From Actinomadura rifamycini DSM 43936 (GTDB lineage: Bacteria > Actinomycetota > Actinomycetes > Streptosporangiales > Streptosporangiaceae), in contig NZ_AULB01000003.1 of NCBI RefSeq assembly GCF_000425065.1, positions 434,001 to 498,000 of the forward strand: a stretch of DNA of 64,000 nt, written 5' to 3'. A program made the position numbers and the translations under genes. Shown piece by piece: positions 26,011 through 34,773 of the stretch. The first letter of the stretch is position 1; each line of letters begins with the position of its first letter. Under the pieces are notes generated by a model. The model had not been told where the DNA came from. It was given only the letters and a program-made list of their open reading frames with translations, and searched no databases.

Positions 26011-27378
26011 TCAGCGGCAGCGCGAGCCGTTCAGCACGAACCCCTCGGGCGTCCCGCCTCCCCCGGCGCCGCTCCCGAGGAAGCCGAACTCGACCGTGCC
26101 GCCCGCCGGGATCGACCGGTTCCAGTCCGCGGGCGTGACCGTCACCGCGGGGCCGTCCTGCACCGGCGTCCCGTTCCACAGCTGCGCGACGGACTGCCCG
26201 TCGGGCAGCTCGAAACCGAGCCGCCAGCCGTCGATCGGGCCGTCGCCGAGGTTGGTGATACGCACCGTCGCCTGGAACCCCTCCGGCCACGTCCCGTCGA
26301 CCCGGTACGCGACCTCGCACGCCGCGCCCTGCGCGACGGCCGGCGGCCCGCCGTCCGTCCCGGCCGGGGGCGCGCCGCCCGCCGGCGGGTCGTCCGGCGA
26401 CAGCGCCGCCAGCAGCACCGCCACCAGCGCCACCGCGCCCGCCACCGCGCCCGCGATGGCGAACGGCCGGCGGGCCGACGCGGGCCCGTCGGCAAGGCCG
26501 TCCGTGAGCCCGTCCGCGGGGGTGGCCGGGTCGGGGCCCGGGAGCGGGTCGTCGAGGACGCGGGTCCGGTCGTGCCGCCCCGGCCCGGGCGGCGGGGCCG
26601 GGGCGTCGGGCGGCACGCGGACGAGCCGGACGCCCGCGACCGCGGCGAGCGCGCGGGCCGCCTCCGCCGCGCCCGGCCGGGCGCCGGGGCGCGGATCGGC
26701 GCAGCGGCGGCACAGCGCGGCGAGGTCCGCGGGCACGTCGGCGGGCAGGTCCGCCGCCTCGGGCGGGCCGCCGGTGAGCGCCTGCCGGAGCACGACGCCG
26801 AGCGAGAACACGTCCGCGGCCGGGGACGGCGGCGCGCCCGCCGGCAGCTCGGGAGCGGTGTAGGCCGGGGTGCCGAGGACCGGCCCGCCCGCACCGTCCG
26901 GCCCGGTGAAGGCGATGCCGAAGTCGAGCACCTTCACCGCGACCGGCGTGAGGAAGACGTTCGCGGGCTTGATGTCGCGGTGCACGACCCCGGCCGCGTG
27001 GGCGGCGGCGAGGGCGTCCGCGATGACCGCGCACACCTCGGCCGCCTCCCGCCACGGCAGCGGTCCGCGCGCCAGCCGGTCGGCGAGGGTCTCCCCGTCG
27101 AGCAGCTCCATCACGACGTACGGGACGCCGCGGTGCTCGCCGTAGTCGTGCACGCCGGTGATGTTCGGGTGCACGAGCCCGGCGGCGGCCCGCGCCTCCC
27201 GCCGCAGCCGCCGGGTGAACTCGTCCGGCCACCCGTCGCGGGGCACCTTGACGGCGACCGGGCGGTCGAGGACCAGGTCGTGGGCGCGCCACACGGTGGC
27301 CATGCCGCCGCTGCCGAGGAGCCCCTCGATGCGGTAGCGCTCCCCCGGCAGGTCGCCCGGCCCCACGGTCTCCGGCAT
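26011..27378 (-). CDS. Transmembrane Ser/Thr protein kinase with extracellular CBM2-like cellulose-binding domain
   Basis: A 455-residue protein. Residues about 14-265 are a Hanks-type kinase with all key motifs: GSGGMATV, catalytic Lys in AVKV, HRDIKPANV, DFGIAFTG, GTPAYTAPEL. A Pro/Asp-rich juxtamembrane linker leads to one membrane helix at about 307-328. The outside part (about 350-455) reads like a family 2 carbohydrate-binding module: CEVAYRV, GFQATVRITNLGDGPIDGWRLGFELPDG repeats the CBM2 fold pattern, with conserved Trp residues (GW, LWNG, DWNRSIPAGG) and a terminal Cys that can pair with the first. The CBM would sense or hold cellulose-like glycans and signal through the kinase. It ends next to the CebR-type operator of the xyloglucan operon. 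Confidence 0.88.
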   Translation of the reverse strand: MPETVGPGDLPGERYRIEGLLGSGGMATVWRAHDLVLDRPVAVKVPRDGWPDEFTRRLRREARAAAGLVHPNITGVHDYGEHRGVPYVVMELLDGETLADRLARGPLPWREAAEVCAVIADALAAAHAAGVVHRDIKPANVFLTPVAVKVLDFGIAFTGPDGAGGPVLGTPAYTAPELPAGAPPSPAADVFSLGVVLRQALTGGPPEAADLPADVPADLAALCRRCADPRPGARPGAAEAARALAAVAGVRLVRVPPDAPAPPPGPGRHDRTRVLDDPLPGPDPATPADGLTDGLADGPASARRPFAIAGAVAGAVALVAVLLAALSPDDPPAGGAPPAGTDGGPPAVAQGAACEVAYRVDGTWPEGFQATVRITNLGDGPIDGWRLGFELPDGQSVAQLWNGTPVQDGPAVTVTPADWNRSIPAGGTVEFGFLGSGAGGGGTPEGFVLNGSRCR

Positions 27379-27435
27379 GCCCGCAGCCTATGCCAGCAGG
27401 GATCCCGCCTCGCGGAGGCGGGATCGCGGGGCGGG

Positions 27436-28233
27436 TCAGGGGACCAGGTAGTCGGTGTCGCGCGCGTCGGTGATCGCCATGTGCCCGGGGGCGTGGCCGA
27501 TCGCGAACTTGGGCCGGGACGCCGTCACGGCGGCCTGCGGGGTGACGCCGCACGCCCAGAACACCGGGATCTCGTCCGCCCGCACCTCGACGGGGTCGCC
27601 GTAGTCGGGGCGGCCGAGGTCGGTGATGCCGAGCTCGGCGGGGTCGCCCACGTGCACGGGGGCGCCGTGGACGGACGGGTAGCGGGCGGTGACGCGGACG
27701 GCGTCGGCGACCCGCGCGGCGGGCACCGGGCGCATCGACACGACGAGCGGGCCGCCGAACTCGCCCGCGCGCCTGCACGTCCGGTCCGTCCGGTACATCG
27801 GGACGTTCACGCCCTGCTCGACGTGCCGGATCGGGACGCCCGCGTCGCCGAGCGCCGCCTCGAACGTGAAGCTGCAGCCGATCAGGAAGGACACGAGGTC
27901 GTCGCGCCAGTACTCGGTGGCGTCGGTGACCTCGGCGACCGGTTCGCCGTCCTCGTACACGAGGTAGCCGGGCAGGTCGGTGCGCAGGTCGCCGGGGAAG
28001 ATCGGCGCGGAGACCGCGCCGGGGTCGGTGACCTCGAGCAGCGGGCACGGCTTCGGGTTGCGCTGCGCGAACAGCAGCAGGTCGTACGCCTGGTCGCGGG
28101 GGACGGCGATGAGGTTCGCCTGCGTCCGTCCCGCGCACCAGCCGGCGGTGGGGACGCGCAGCCCGGCGCGGAACAGCGCGCGGGCCTGGCCGGGGGTCAG
28201 GGCCTTCGGGTCGAGGGGGGCGGTCTGGGTCAT
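27436..28233 (-). CDS. DUF1445 / YcsI-like putative hydro-lyase (D-glutamate cyclase family)
   Basis: A 265-residue protein of the DUF1445 family. [24 protein letters not shown] and [16 protein letters not shown] are recognisable blocks. In B. subtilis the homologue YcsI is encoded with kipI/kipA (PxpB/PxpC) and an Nramp-family transporter, the same set as here; mammalian relatives are D-glutamate cyclases producing 5-oxo-D-proline. A role in glutamate/5-oxoproline metabolism is therefore likely, though not shown for bacteria. The start overlaps the stop of pxpC by 4 bp. Confidence 0.85.
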   Translation of the reverse strand: MTQTAPLDPKALTPGQARALFRAGLRVPTAGWCAGRTQANLIAVPRDQAYDLLLFAQRNPKPCPLLEVTDPGAVSAPIFPGDLRTDLPGYLVYEDGEPVAEVTDATEYWRDDLVSFLIGCSFTFEAALGDAGVPIRHVEQGVNVPMYRTDRTCRRAGEFGGPLVVSMRPVPAARVADAVRVTARYPSVHGAPVHVGDPAELGITDLGRPDYGDPVEVRADEIPVFWACGVTPQAAVTASRPKFAIGHAPGHMAITDARDTDYLVP

Positions 28234-29120
28234 GGCGACTCCTGCCTGAGGTCCGGTGCGGGGACGGGACGGAACCGGAGCCGCTGCCCGGGGCGGGCCT
28301 GGGCGGCGCGCCCCACGTCGGCGGCGGCGACGACGGCGATGACCGGGTAGCCGCCGGTCAGCGGGTGGTCGGCGAGGAACAGCACGGGACGCCCGGACGG
28401 CGGGACCTGCAGCGCCCCGGTCACCGTCCCCTCGCTGGGTAGCTCGCCGCGATCCGCGTGCTTCAAACGCGGTCCGTCCAGCCGCATCCCGACGCGGTCG
28501 GTCTCGCTGGTGACCTCGAACGCGCCGCCGAACAGCGCGTCGAGGGCGCCGGGGGCGAACCAGTCGTCCCGCGGCCCCGGGACGGCGCGCAGCTCGACGG
28601 TCCCCGCGGGCGGCGGCGGAACGGGCAGGACGTCCAGCAGCGGCGCAGCGTCCGGGGGCGGGCCGACGGGCAGGACGGCGCCGGGTGCGAGCGGCGCCGG
28701 GCCGAGGCCCGACAGCGTGTCGGTGGCGCGGGAGCCGAGGACGGGCGGGACGGCGACGCCGCCGCGGACCGCGAGGTAGCTGCGCAGCCCGGTCGGCGGC
28801 ACGCCGAGCCGCAGCTCCGCGCCGTCCGGGACGTGCAGGACGGCGTTCGGCGGGGCGGGGCGGCCGTCCAGGACGAGCGGGGCGGGGGCGCCGGTGACGG
28901 CCGCGAACACGCCGCCGCGGCTGCGGACCCGCAGGCCGCCGAGGGTGACCTCGATCGCCGCGGCGCCCTCGGGGTTGCCGAGCGCGCGGTTCGCGAGCCG
29001 CAGGGACGCGGGGTCGGCGGCCCCGGACGTCCCGACGCCGAGCGCCGCGTGGCCGCGGCGGCCGAGGTCCTGCACGGTGGCGAGCGGGCCGGTCGCGAGG
29101 ACGTCCAGGAGCCGCTTCAC
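28230..29120 (-). CDS. pxpC: 5-oxoprolinase subunit C (PxpC; KipA-like, biotin-dependent carboxyltransferase fold)
   Basis: A 296-residue PxpC/KipA family protein. The N-terminal [30 protein letters not shown] and the later [24 protein letters not shown] are family signatures. With PxpA and PxpB it forms the prokaryotic ATP-dependent 5-oxoprolinase, which opens 5-oxoproline to glutamate. GTG 29120 overlaps the pxpB stop (GTGA), and its stop overlaps the YcsI-like gene, so three proteins are coupled. No pxpA lies in the cluster; it must be elsewhere or the complex has another task. Confidence 0.88.
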   Translation of the reverse strand: MKRLLDVLATGPLATVQDLGRRGHAALGVGTSGAADPASLRLANRALGNPEGAAAIEVTLGGLRVRSRGGVFAAVTGAPAPLVLDGRPAPPNAVLHVPDGAELRLGVPPTGLRSYLAVRGGVAVPPVLGSRATDTLSGLGPAPLAPGAVLPVGPPPDAAPLLDVLPVPPPPAGTVELRAVPGPRDDWFAPGALDALFGGAFEVTSETDRVGMRLDGPRLKHADRGELPSEGTVTGALQVPPSGRPVLFLADHPLTGGYPVIAVVAAADVGRAAQARPGQRLRFRPVPAPDLRQESP

Positions 29121-29743
29121 CGCGCCGCCCCGCTCTCCGGGGCCGCCTCGACGAACCGCACCCGCACGCCCGGCCGCAGCAGGGCGGGCGGGTCGCGGTC
29201 GAGGTCCCACAGCGGCACCCGGGTGGACCCGATGAGCTGCCAGCCGCCGGGCGACTCGGCGGGGTAGACGCCGCTGAACCGCCCGGCGAGGCCGACCGCG
29301 CCCGCCGGGACGCGCACCCGCGGGACCGCCCGGCGCGGGACGTCCAGCCGGGGGTCGCCGCCGTCGAGGTAGCCGAAGCCGGGCGCGAACCCGGTGAAGG
29401 CGACCCGCCAGGGCGCGGCGGCGTGCGCGGCCGCGACCTCGCGGGGCGTCAGCCCGGTCAGCCGGGCGACCTCGGGCAGGTCGGGGCCGTCGTAGGTCAC
29501 GGGGATCTCCACGGTGCCGGCGGTCCCGGCCGCCGCGCCGGGCCGCGCGGTGCGCACGGCGCCGGCGACGGCGGCCGGGTCCGCGCCGCGGTCGAGCAGG
29601 AGGGTGAGGGTGCGGGCCGCCGGGACGATGTCGGCGACGCCGGGCGGCGGGGCCGCGGCCAGGGCCGCGTACAGGCCCAGCATCTCCGGCAGGCCGGGGA
29701 GTTCGACCAGGAGGGCGGCGTCGCCGCTCGGCAGGATCCGCAC
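29117..29743 (-). CDS. pxpB: 5-oxoprolinase subunit B (PxpB; KipI-like)
   Basis: A 208-residue PxpB/KipI family protein. The block [43 protein letters not shown], ending with GWQLIGST, is diagnostic. It pairs with PxpC. The start is GTG 29743, 7 bp after the transporter stop. In B. subtilis KipI was first described as a sporulation-kinase inhibitor; 5-oxoproline hydrolysis is the more general role. Confidence 0.88.
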   Translation of the reverse strand: MRILPSGDAALLVELPGLPEMLGLYAALAAAPPPGVADIVPAARTLTLLLDRGADPAAVAGAVRTARPGAAAGTAGTVEIPVTYDGPDLPEVARLTGLTPREVAAAHAAAPWRVAFTGFAPGFGYLDGGDPRLDVPRRAVPRVRVPAGAVGLAGRFSGVYPAESPGGWQLIGSTRVPLWDLDRDPPALLRPGVRVRFVEAAPESGAAR

Positions 29744-29750
29744 CCGCGCC

Positions 29751-30980
29751 TCACGCCCAGAGTTCGTCGAGGCCGGACAGCGAGTTCCAGCCGAGGTACA
29801 GGGACAGCAGCCAGGCGGCGATGCCCAGCGCGAGCAGCCACTTCGGGAACCGGTACCCGCCGAGCAGGTCGCGGCGGCGCGCCGCCACCCACAGCAGGAC
29901 GGCGAGCCCGAACGGCAGGATCAGCCCGTTGAGGGCGCCCGCGAGCACCAGCAGCTTGGCGGGGGCGGTCCCGATCGCCAGGTAGATCACCGTGGAGACC
30001 GCGATGAACCCGACGACGAACCAGTTGCGGTACTTCTCGACGACGGACCAGAACGACACCAGGAACGACACCGACGTGTACGACGCGCCGATCACCGAGG
30101 TGATCGCGGCGGACCACATGATCAGGCCGAACACGCGGAGCCCCGCCTCCCCGGCGGCGTGCTCGAACGCCGACGGCGCCGGGTTGGCCTCCGCGAGCTT
30201 CGCGCCGCCCGCGACGACGCCGAGCACCGCGAGGAACAGCAGGACCCGCATCAGGCCGGTGACCAGGATGCCGGTGACCGCGCTGCGGTTGATGCGGGAG
30301 ACGTGCTCCGGCCCGGTGATCCCGGACTCGATCATCCGGTGCGCGCCCGCGTAGGTGATGTACCCGCCGACGGTCCCGCCGATCAGCGTGGTGATGATGA
30401 GGAAGTCGACCTCCTCGGGGGCGGCGGCCTGCACGAGGGCGTCCCCGAGGGGCGGGTCGGACACGATCGCGACGTACAGCGTCATCAGGATCATCACGCC
30501 GCCGAGCACCACGACGATCCGGTCCATCGCGATCCCCGCGCGCTTGCTCAGGAAGATCGCGACGGCGACGAGCGCCGAGAGCGCTCCGCCGATCTTGACG
30601 TCCAGGCCGAACAGCGCGTTCAGGCCGAGCGCCGTCCCGGCGACGTTGCCGATGTTGAACACGAGGCCGCCGAAGACGTCCAGTGCCGCCAGGGCGTAGC
30701 CGCCGCCGGGCACGACGCGGTTGCCGAGGTCCTGGGCGCGCCTGCCCGAGACCCCGACGACGCGCCACACGTTGAGCTGGATCGCGATGTCCACCAGCAC
30801 GGACACGAGGATGGCGAAGGCCATCGCGGCGCCGAGCTGGGCGGTGAACACCGTGGTCTGGGTGATGAATCCGGGGCCGATGGCGCTGGTGGCCATCAGG
30901 AACATGGCGCCGATGAGCGCGCCACGCCGGGATCGGTCCGGCGGGGCGGGGGTGGCGTCCACGCTGGTGGAGTCGGTCAT
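29751..30980 (-). CDS. Nramp-family transporter (YcsG-like)
   Basis: A 409-residue membrane protein with about 11 predicted helices, of the Nramp/NRAMP-related superfamily. The first helix region GAMFLMATSAIGPGFITQTTVF has GPGFI in place of the DPGN metal motif, and the second inverted motif is GLIMWSAAITSVIGASYTSVSF without MPH; both metal-binding motifs are therefore lost. It belongs to the branch found with 5-oxoprolinase genes, so an organic substrate such as 5-oxoproline, a carboxylate or its counter-ion is more likely than Mn or Fe. The ATG at 30980 is preceded by GAAGGG. It is the first gene of the cluster and divergent from the GntR regulator. Confidence 0.82.
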   Translation of the reverse strand: MTDSTSVDATPAPPDRSRRGALIGAMFLMATSAIGPGFITQTTVFTAQLGAAMAFAILVSVLVDIAIQLNVWRVVGVSGRRAQDLGNRVVPGGGYALAALDVFGGLVFNIGNVAGTALGLNALFGLDVKIGGALSALVAVAIFLSKRAGIAMDRIVVVLGGVMILMTLYVAIVSDPPLGDALVQAAAPEEVDFLIITTLIGGTVGGYITYAGAHRMIESGITGPEHVSRINRSAVTGILVTGLMRVLLFLAVLGVVAGGAKLAEANPAPSAFEHAAGEAGLRVFGLIMWSAAITSVIGASYTSVSFLVSFWSVVEKYRNWFVVGFIAVSTVIYLAIGTAPAKLLVLAGALNGLILPFGLAVLLWVAARRRDLLGGYRFPKWLLALGIAAWLLSLYLGWNSLSGLDELWA

Positions 30981-31019
30981 GATCGGGCCCTTCGGGGGTA
31001 CGACTTTCCGCAAGCGTAA

Positions 31020-31036
31020 GGATTGTTCAACAATCC
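31020..31036. promoter_or_regulatory. GntR operator between the Nramp-type transporter and its regulator
   Basis: GGATTGTTCAACAATCC is a perfect dyad with 8-bp arms and a single central C. Its A+T content stands out in a GC-rich region. TTGTNNACAA-like cores are typical for FadR/FCD-type GntR regulators. It lies 39 bp before both the transporter start (30980) and, on the other side, the GntR start (31076), so one dimer could control both directions. Confidence 0.75.
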
Positions 31037-31075
31037 AGCAATCCCCTTGTGGACCCATTCCGCTAAGCTGATCCC

Positions 31076-31759
31076 GTGACGTGGCTCGATGACATCGCGG
31101 CGGCCCGCCACGGACTGGACCGCTCGAGCACCGCCGCACGGGTCGCCGACCTGCTCCGCGACCAGATCACCGACGGCGCGCTCGTCCCCGGCGCCCGCCT
31201 CCCCGAAGAGGACCTGTGCCGCGCCGTGAAGGTCTCGCGCAACACGATGCGCGAGGCGTTCCGGCTGCTCGTCCAGGAGCGCCTGCTGGTGCACGAGTTC
31301 AACCGCGGCGTGTTCGTCCGCCGCGTCGGCGCCGACGGGCTGTCCGACCTGTACCGGGTGCGGCGGATCCTGGAGTGCGAGGGCGTCCGGTGCGCCCCCG
31401 CGGCCGGGCGGGAGGCGGTCGACCGCGTGCGGGAGGCCGTCGAGGACGGCGAGGCCGCCGCCGCCGCGGGCCGCTGGCCGGACGTCGGCACCGCCGACAT
31501 CCGCTTCCACCGGGCCGTCGCGGCGCTCGTCGGGAGCCCGCGGGTCGACGAGATGATCCGCCACCTGATGGCGGAGATGCGCCTGGTGTTCCACGAGATG
31601 GGGTCGCCGCGCGAGTTCCACGAGCCGTACCTTGCCCGCAACCGGCGGATGTACGACCTGCTGGCGGCCGGCGAGCACGAGGCGGCCGAGCGGGAACTGC
31701 GCTCCTACCTGGACGACGCGGAGGCCCAGCTCATCCGGGCCTACCGCGAGAAGGAGTGA
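31076..31759 (+). CDS. GntR/FadR-family regulator (FCD domain), divergent from the 5-oxoprolinase cluster
   Basis: A 227-residue regulator. The winged HTH is at about 20-90 (LLRDQITDGALVPGARLPEEDLCRAVKVSRNTMREAFRLLVQERLL), followed by an all-helical FCD domain with metal-binding-type residues (DIRFHRAVAAL, EMRLVFHEMG). GTG 31076 has no ribosome site; a TAAGCT -10-like hexamer at 31064-31069 suggests leaderless mRNA. It is divergent from the Nramp-type transporter gene with the GGATTGTTCAACAATCC dyad between, so it is the likely repressor. A 5-oxoproline-like effector is inferred. Confidence 0.87.
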   Translation: MTWLDDIAAARHGLDRSSTAARVADLLRDQITDGALVPGARLPEEDLCRAVKVSRNTMREAFRLLVQERLLVHEFNRGVFVRRVGADGLSDLYRVRRILECEGVRCAPAAGREAVDRVREAVEDGEAAAAAGRWPDVGTADIRFHRAVAALVGSPRVDEMIRHLMAEMRLVFHEMGSPREFHEPYLARNRRMYDLLAAGEHEAAERELRSYLDDAEAQLIRAYREKE

Positions 31760-31784
31760 CCGGCCCCCACGGTGCGCCGCCCGT

Positions 31785-32417
31785 TCACGGCGCGTAGTTC
31801 ATGACGTGGTCGTGCAGCATGCGCGGAGCCTCGGGGTCGCGCCGCCGGAACGCCTCGATCAGCTCGGCGTGCTCGGCCGACTTGGAGTAGATCTCCGTCT
31901 GGTGCAGGCGCAGCGACAGCGTCGTCCACAGCTCGATGCCGAGGCCCTCCCACACCGACACCAGCAGCCGGTTGCCGGCCGTCTCGACGATCTCCCGGTG
32001 GAACGCGATGCTCAGCCGCATCTGCGCGTGCAGGTCGCCGTCCCGCGCGGCCTCCGCGAGCCGCCGGTTGTGCTCCTCGAGGGCGTCCAGCCGCTCGCCG
32101 ATGTGCGGGAGCGCCAGCTCGACGGCCGTCCGCTCGAGGCCGGCCCGCACCGGGAAGATCTCGGCGAGGTCGCGTTCGGTGAAGTCGCGGACGCGCGCGC
32201 CCCGGTTCGGCAGCGACTCGATCAGCCGCTGCGCCTCGAGCTGCCGGAGCGCCTCGCGCACCGGCCCCTGGCTCACGCCCAGCTCGGACGCGATGCGCCG
32301 CTCGACGATGCGCTCCCCCGGCTCCCAGCGGCCGGCGCTGATGCCCTCCACGATGAACTCGCGGATCTGATCGGCGAGACCGGTGCGGAGCAGCTGGGCG
32401 GGAGTGGGCGCGTTCAC
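31785..32417 (-). CDS. GntR/FadR-family regulator (FCD domain), divergent from the 2-oxo-acid dehydrogenase operon
   Basis: A 210-residue FCD-type GntR regulator. HTH: QIREFIVEGISAGRWEPGERIVERRIASELGVSQGPVREALRQLEAQRLIE; FCD: DLHAQMRLSIAFHREIVETAGNRLL. The GTG at 32417 gives a normal N-terminus; upstream in-frame starts would add a Pro-rich tail that is atypical. A TACGAT hexamer 8 bp before the GTG points to a leaderless transcript. It is divergent from pdhABC and probably binds the TATGATCGATCATA palindrome between them. Confidence 0.86.
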   Translation of the reverse strand: MNAPTPAQLLRTGLADQIREFIVEGISAGRWEPGERIVERRIASELGVSQGPVREALRQLEAQRLIESLPNRGARVRDFTERDLAEIFPVRAGLERTAVELALPHIGERLDALEEHNRRLAEAARDGDLHAQMRLSIAFHREIVETAGNRLLVSVWEGLGIELWTTLSLRLHQTEIYSKSAEHAELIEAFRRRDPEAPRMLHDHVMNYAP

Positions 32418-32506
32418 GGTACTGCATCGTAGTCCTACGCCCGGTAAGTAAAGCTTGACCGGGGGGCCGTCCGGCGGCGGGGTAAGCGGGTCTTGACGAG
32501 GTAGAA

Positions 32507-32520
32507 TATGATCGATCATA
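32507..32520. promoter_or_regulatory. GntR operator before the 2-oxo-acid dehydrogenase operon
   Basis: TATGATCGATCATA is a perfect 14-bp palindrome in an A+T-rich patch, followed by further ATGATGATC half-sites to 32537. A TTGACG -35-like hexamer lies at 32493-32498. The site sits 67 bp before the pdhA ATG and 90 bp from the GntR start. A regulator of the FCD GntR class is the expected ligand. Confidence 0.7.
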
Positions 32521-32587
32521 GATCAATGATGATCGGTGAGCGTCGTGGCGATCCTACGGCGTTACCCCCGAGTTAGGAAGGTCGCCG

Positions 32588-33742
32588 ATGGCTGAGACGA
32601 CCAGGTCGGCCGGCACCGCCGCCCCGGCCCGCACCCGCAGGACGCGCGGCGCCAAGGCGTCCGGGCGCCAGACCGCCCCCGAGACGGCGGCCGCGCCGGA
32701 CGCGGACGCGCCGACCGGCACCGTCGGCCCGGACACCGACGCGGAGACGCTCATCGGCTACTACCGGCAGATGCTGCTGATCCGCCGGTTCGAGGAGCGG
32801 GCCGCGCGCGCGTACACCGAGGCGAAGATCGGGGGCTACTGCCACCTGAACCTCGGTGAGGAGGCCACGGTCGTCGGGCTGATGGCCGCGCTGCGGCCCA
32901 CCGACTACCTGTTCACGAACTACCGCGAGCACGGCTACGCGATCGCCAAGGGCATCGGCCCCGACCGCGTCATGGCCGAGCTGTACGGCCGCTCCACCGG
33001 CGTGTCCAAGGGCTGGGGCGGGTCCATGCACATGTTCGACACCGAGGCGCGGCTGCTCGGCGGCTACGGCATCGTCGGCGGGCAGCTCCCGCTCGCCGCG
33101 GGCGCCGCGCTCGCCGTCAGCTACCGGGGCGGCGACGACGTCGTCATGTGCCAGATGGGCGACGGGACGACCGCGATCGGCGCGTTCCACGAGGCGCTCA
33201 ACATCGCGGGCCTGTGGGACCTCCCCGCCGTGTTCGTCGTGATCAACAACGGGCTGGGCATGGGGACCACGGTGGAGAACTCCTCGGCCGAGCCGGAGCT
33301 GTACAAGCGCGGCGCCGCCTACCGGATGGAGTCCGCCCGCGTCGACGGGACGGACGTCGTCGCCGTGCGGGACGCCGCGGTGCTCGCGGTCGAGAAGGCC
33401 CGCGCGGAGAGCCGCCCCTACCTGCTGGAGACGATCAGCCCCCGGCTGAAGGGCCACTCGGTCGTCGACCCGGCCCGGTACCGGTCGAAGGAGGAGAGGG
33501 AGTCCCTCAAGGCCGCCGACCCGCTGGCCCGCATGGCGCTGGACCTCGCCGACCGGGGCATCCTGTCCCACGACGCGCGGGACGCGCTGGACGCCGAGGT
33601 CACCGCCGAGGTCGACGCCGCCGCGGCGTTCGCCGACGAGAGCCCCGCGCCGGACGTCTCCACCCTGTTCGACTACACCTACGCCACCCCGGTCCCGGGC
33701 GAGCTGCGCCGCCTGCCCGCGGACCCCGTATTCAGTTCCTGA
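32588..33742 (+). CDS. pdhA: 2-oxo-acid dehydrogenase E1 component, alpha subunit (pyruvate dehydrogenase type)
   Basis: A 384-residue thiamine-diphosphate enzyme subunit. The ThDP motif GDGTTAIGAFHEALNIAGLWDLPAVFVVINN is intact, and YREHGYAIAKG...SKGWGGSMHMFD is typical for E1 alpha of pyruvate or acetoin dehydrogenases. An unusual Ala/Thr-rich N-terminus of about 50 residues precedes the fold. With E1 beta it decarboxylates the 2-oxo acid and passes the acyl group to E2 lipoyl. A good AGGAAGG site precedes the ATG. The first gene of the pdhA-pdhB-pdhC operon behind a GntR operator. E3 is not encoded here. Branched-chain 2-oxo acids are an alternative substrate. Confidence 0.88.
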   Translation: MAETTRSAGTAAPARTRRTRGAKASGRQTAPETAAAPDADAPTGTVGPDTDAETLIGYYRQMLLIRRFEERAARAYTEAKIGGYCHLNLGEEATVVGLMAALRPTDYLFTNYREHGYAIAKGIGPDRVMAELYGRSTGVSKGWGGSMHMFDTEARLLGGYGIVGGQLPLAAGAALAVSYRGGDDVVMCQMGDGTTAIGAFHEALNIAGLWDLPAVFVVINNGLGMGTTVENSSAEPELYKRGAAYRMESARVDGTDVVAVRDAAVLAVEKARAESRPYLLETISPRLKGHSVVDPARYRSKEERESLKAADPLARMALDLADRGILSHDARDALDAEVTAEVDAAAAFADESPAPDVSTLFDYTYATPVPGELRRLPADPVFSS

Positions 33743-33753
33743 GGAGCCGTCCG

Positions 33754-34773
33754 ATGGCAACCGTCACCTACCGCCAGGCCCTCCGGGACACGCTCCGCGC
33801 CGAGATGATCAGGGACGAGAACGTCTTCCTGATGGGCGAGGAGATCGGGCTGTTCGAGGGCTCGTACAAGATCACCGAGGGGCTGCTGAAGGAGTTCGGG
33901 CCGCGCCGGGTGCGCGACACCCCGATCGCCGAGGAGGGGTTCGTCGGCGCCGCGATCGGCGCCGCCATGCTGGGCCTGCGCCCGGTCGTGGAGGTCATGA
34001 CGATCAACTTCTCGCTGCTGGCGCTCGACCAGATCGTCAACCACGCGGCGAAGATCTACGGGATGTTCGGCGGGCAGGCCAGCGTCCCGATGGTCATCCG
34101 CACCCCGGGCGGCGGCGGGCAGCAGCTCGGCGCCACCCACTCGCAGAACGTCGAGCTGTTCTACTCGTTCATCCCGGGCCTGAAGGTCGTCGCGCCGAGC
34201 ACGCCCGCCGAGGCGTCCGCCATGCTCAAGGCCGCGATCCGCGACGACGACCCGGTGCTGTTCCTGGAGAACCTCGCCCTCTACAACACCAAGGGCGAGC
34301 TGCCCGCCGCGGTCGAGGACGTCGCGCCCGGGCAGATCGGCCGCGCGGCCGTCACCCGCCCCGGCACCGACATCACGCTGATCGGCTACTCCCGGATGGC
34401 GCGCGTCGCCGCCGAGGTCGCCGAGACCCTCGCCGGCGAGGGGATCTCCGCCGAGGTCGTCGACCTGCGCAGCCTGCGCCCGCTGGACCGCGCGACGATC
34501 GTGGAGTCCGTCCGCAAGACGGGCTGCGCCGTCGTCGCCGAGGACGACTGGCTGACCTACGGCATCGGCGCCGAGATCGCCGCCACCATCCAGGAGGGCG
34601 CCTTCGACTGGCTGGACGCGCCGGTGCGGCGCGTCGCGATGGCCGAGGTGCCGCTCCCCTACGCCAAGTCCCTGGAGTCGGCGGCGCTGCCGTCCGCCGG
34701 GTCCCTGCTCACCGCCGCCCGCGACACCCTCCGCGCGACCGGCCGGCTCGCCGCCCTGGAGACCGCTTCATGA
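33754..34773 (+). CDS. pdhB: 2-oxo-acid dehydrogenase E1 component, beta subunit
   Basis: A 339-residue E1 beta subunit. FLMGEEIGLFEGSYKITEGLLKEFGPRRVRDTPIAEEGFVGAAIGAAM is the diagnostic N-terminal block; the C-terminal half carries the transketolase C domain with DLRSLRPLD. It completes the alpha2-beta2 E1 enzyme. A GAGGAGCC ribosome site lies before the ATG, 11 bp after pdhA. Its stop overlaps the start of the E2 gene (ATGA). Confidence 0.9.
   Translation: MATVTYRQALRDTLRAEMIRDENVFLMGEEIGLFEGSYKITEGLLKEFGPRRVRDTPIAEEGFVGAAIGAAMLGLRPVVEVMTINFSLLALDQIVNHAAKIYGMFGGQASVPMVIRTPGGGGQQLGATHSQNVELFYSFIPGLKVVAPSTPAEASAMLKAAIRDDDPVLFLENLALYNTKGELPAAVEDVAPGQIGRAAVTRPGTDITLIGYSRMARVAAEVAETLAGEGISAEVVDLRSLRPLDRATIVESVRKTGCAVVAEDDWLTYGIGAEIAATIQEGAFDWLDAPVRRVAMAEVPLPYAKSLESAALPSAGSLLTAARDTLRATGRLAALETAS

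Noticed and set aside
29751..30980. Nramp-family protein as a manganese or iron importer
   Set aside because: The DPGN and MPH metal-binding motifs are replaced and the gene leads a 5-oxoprolinase-type cluster.
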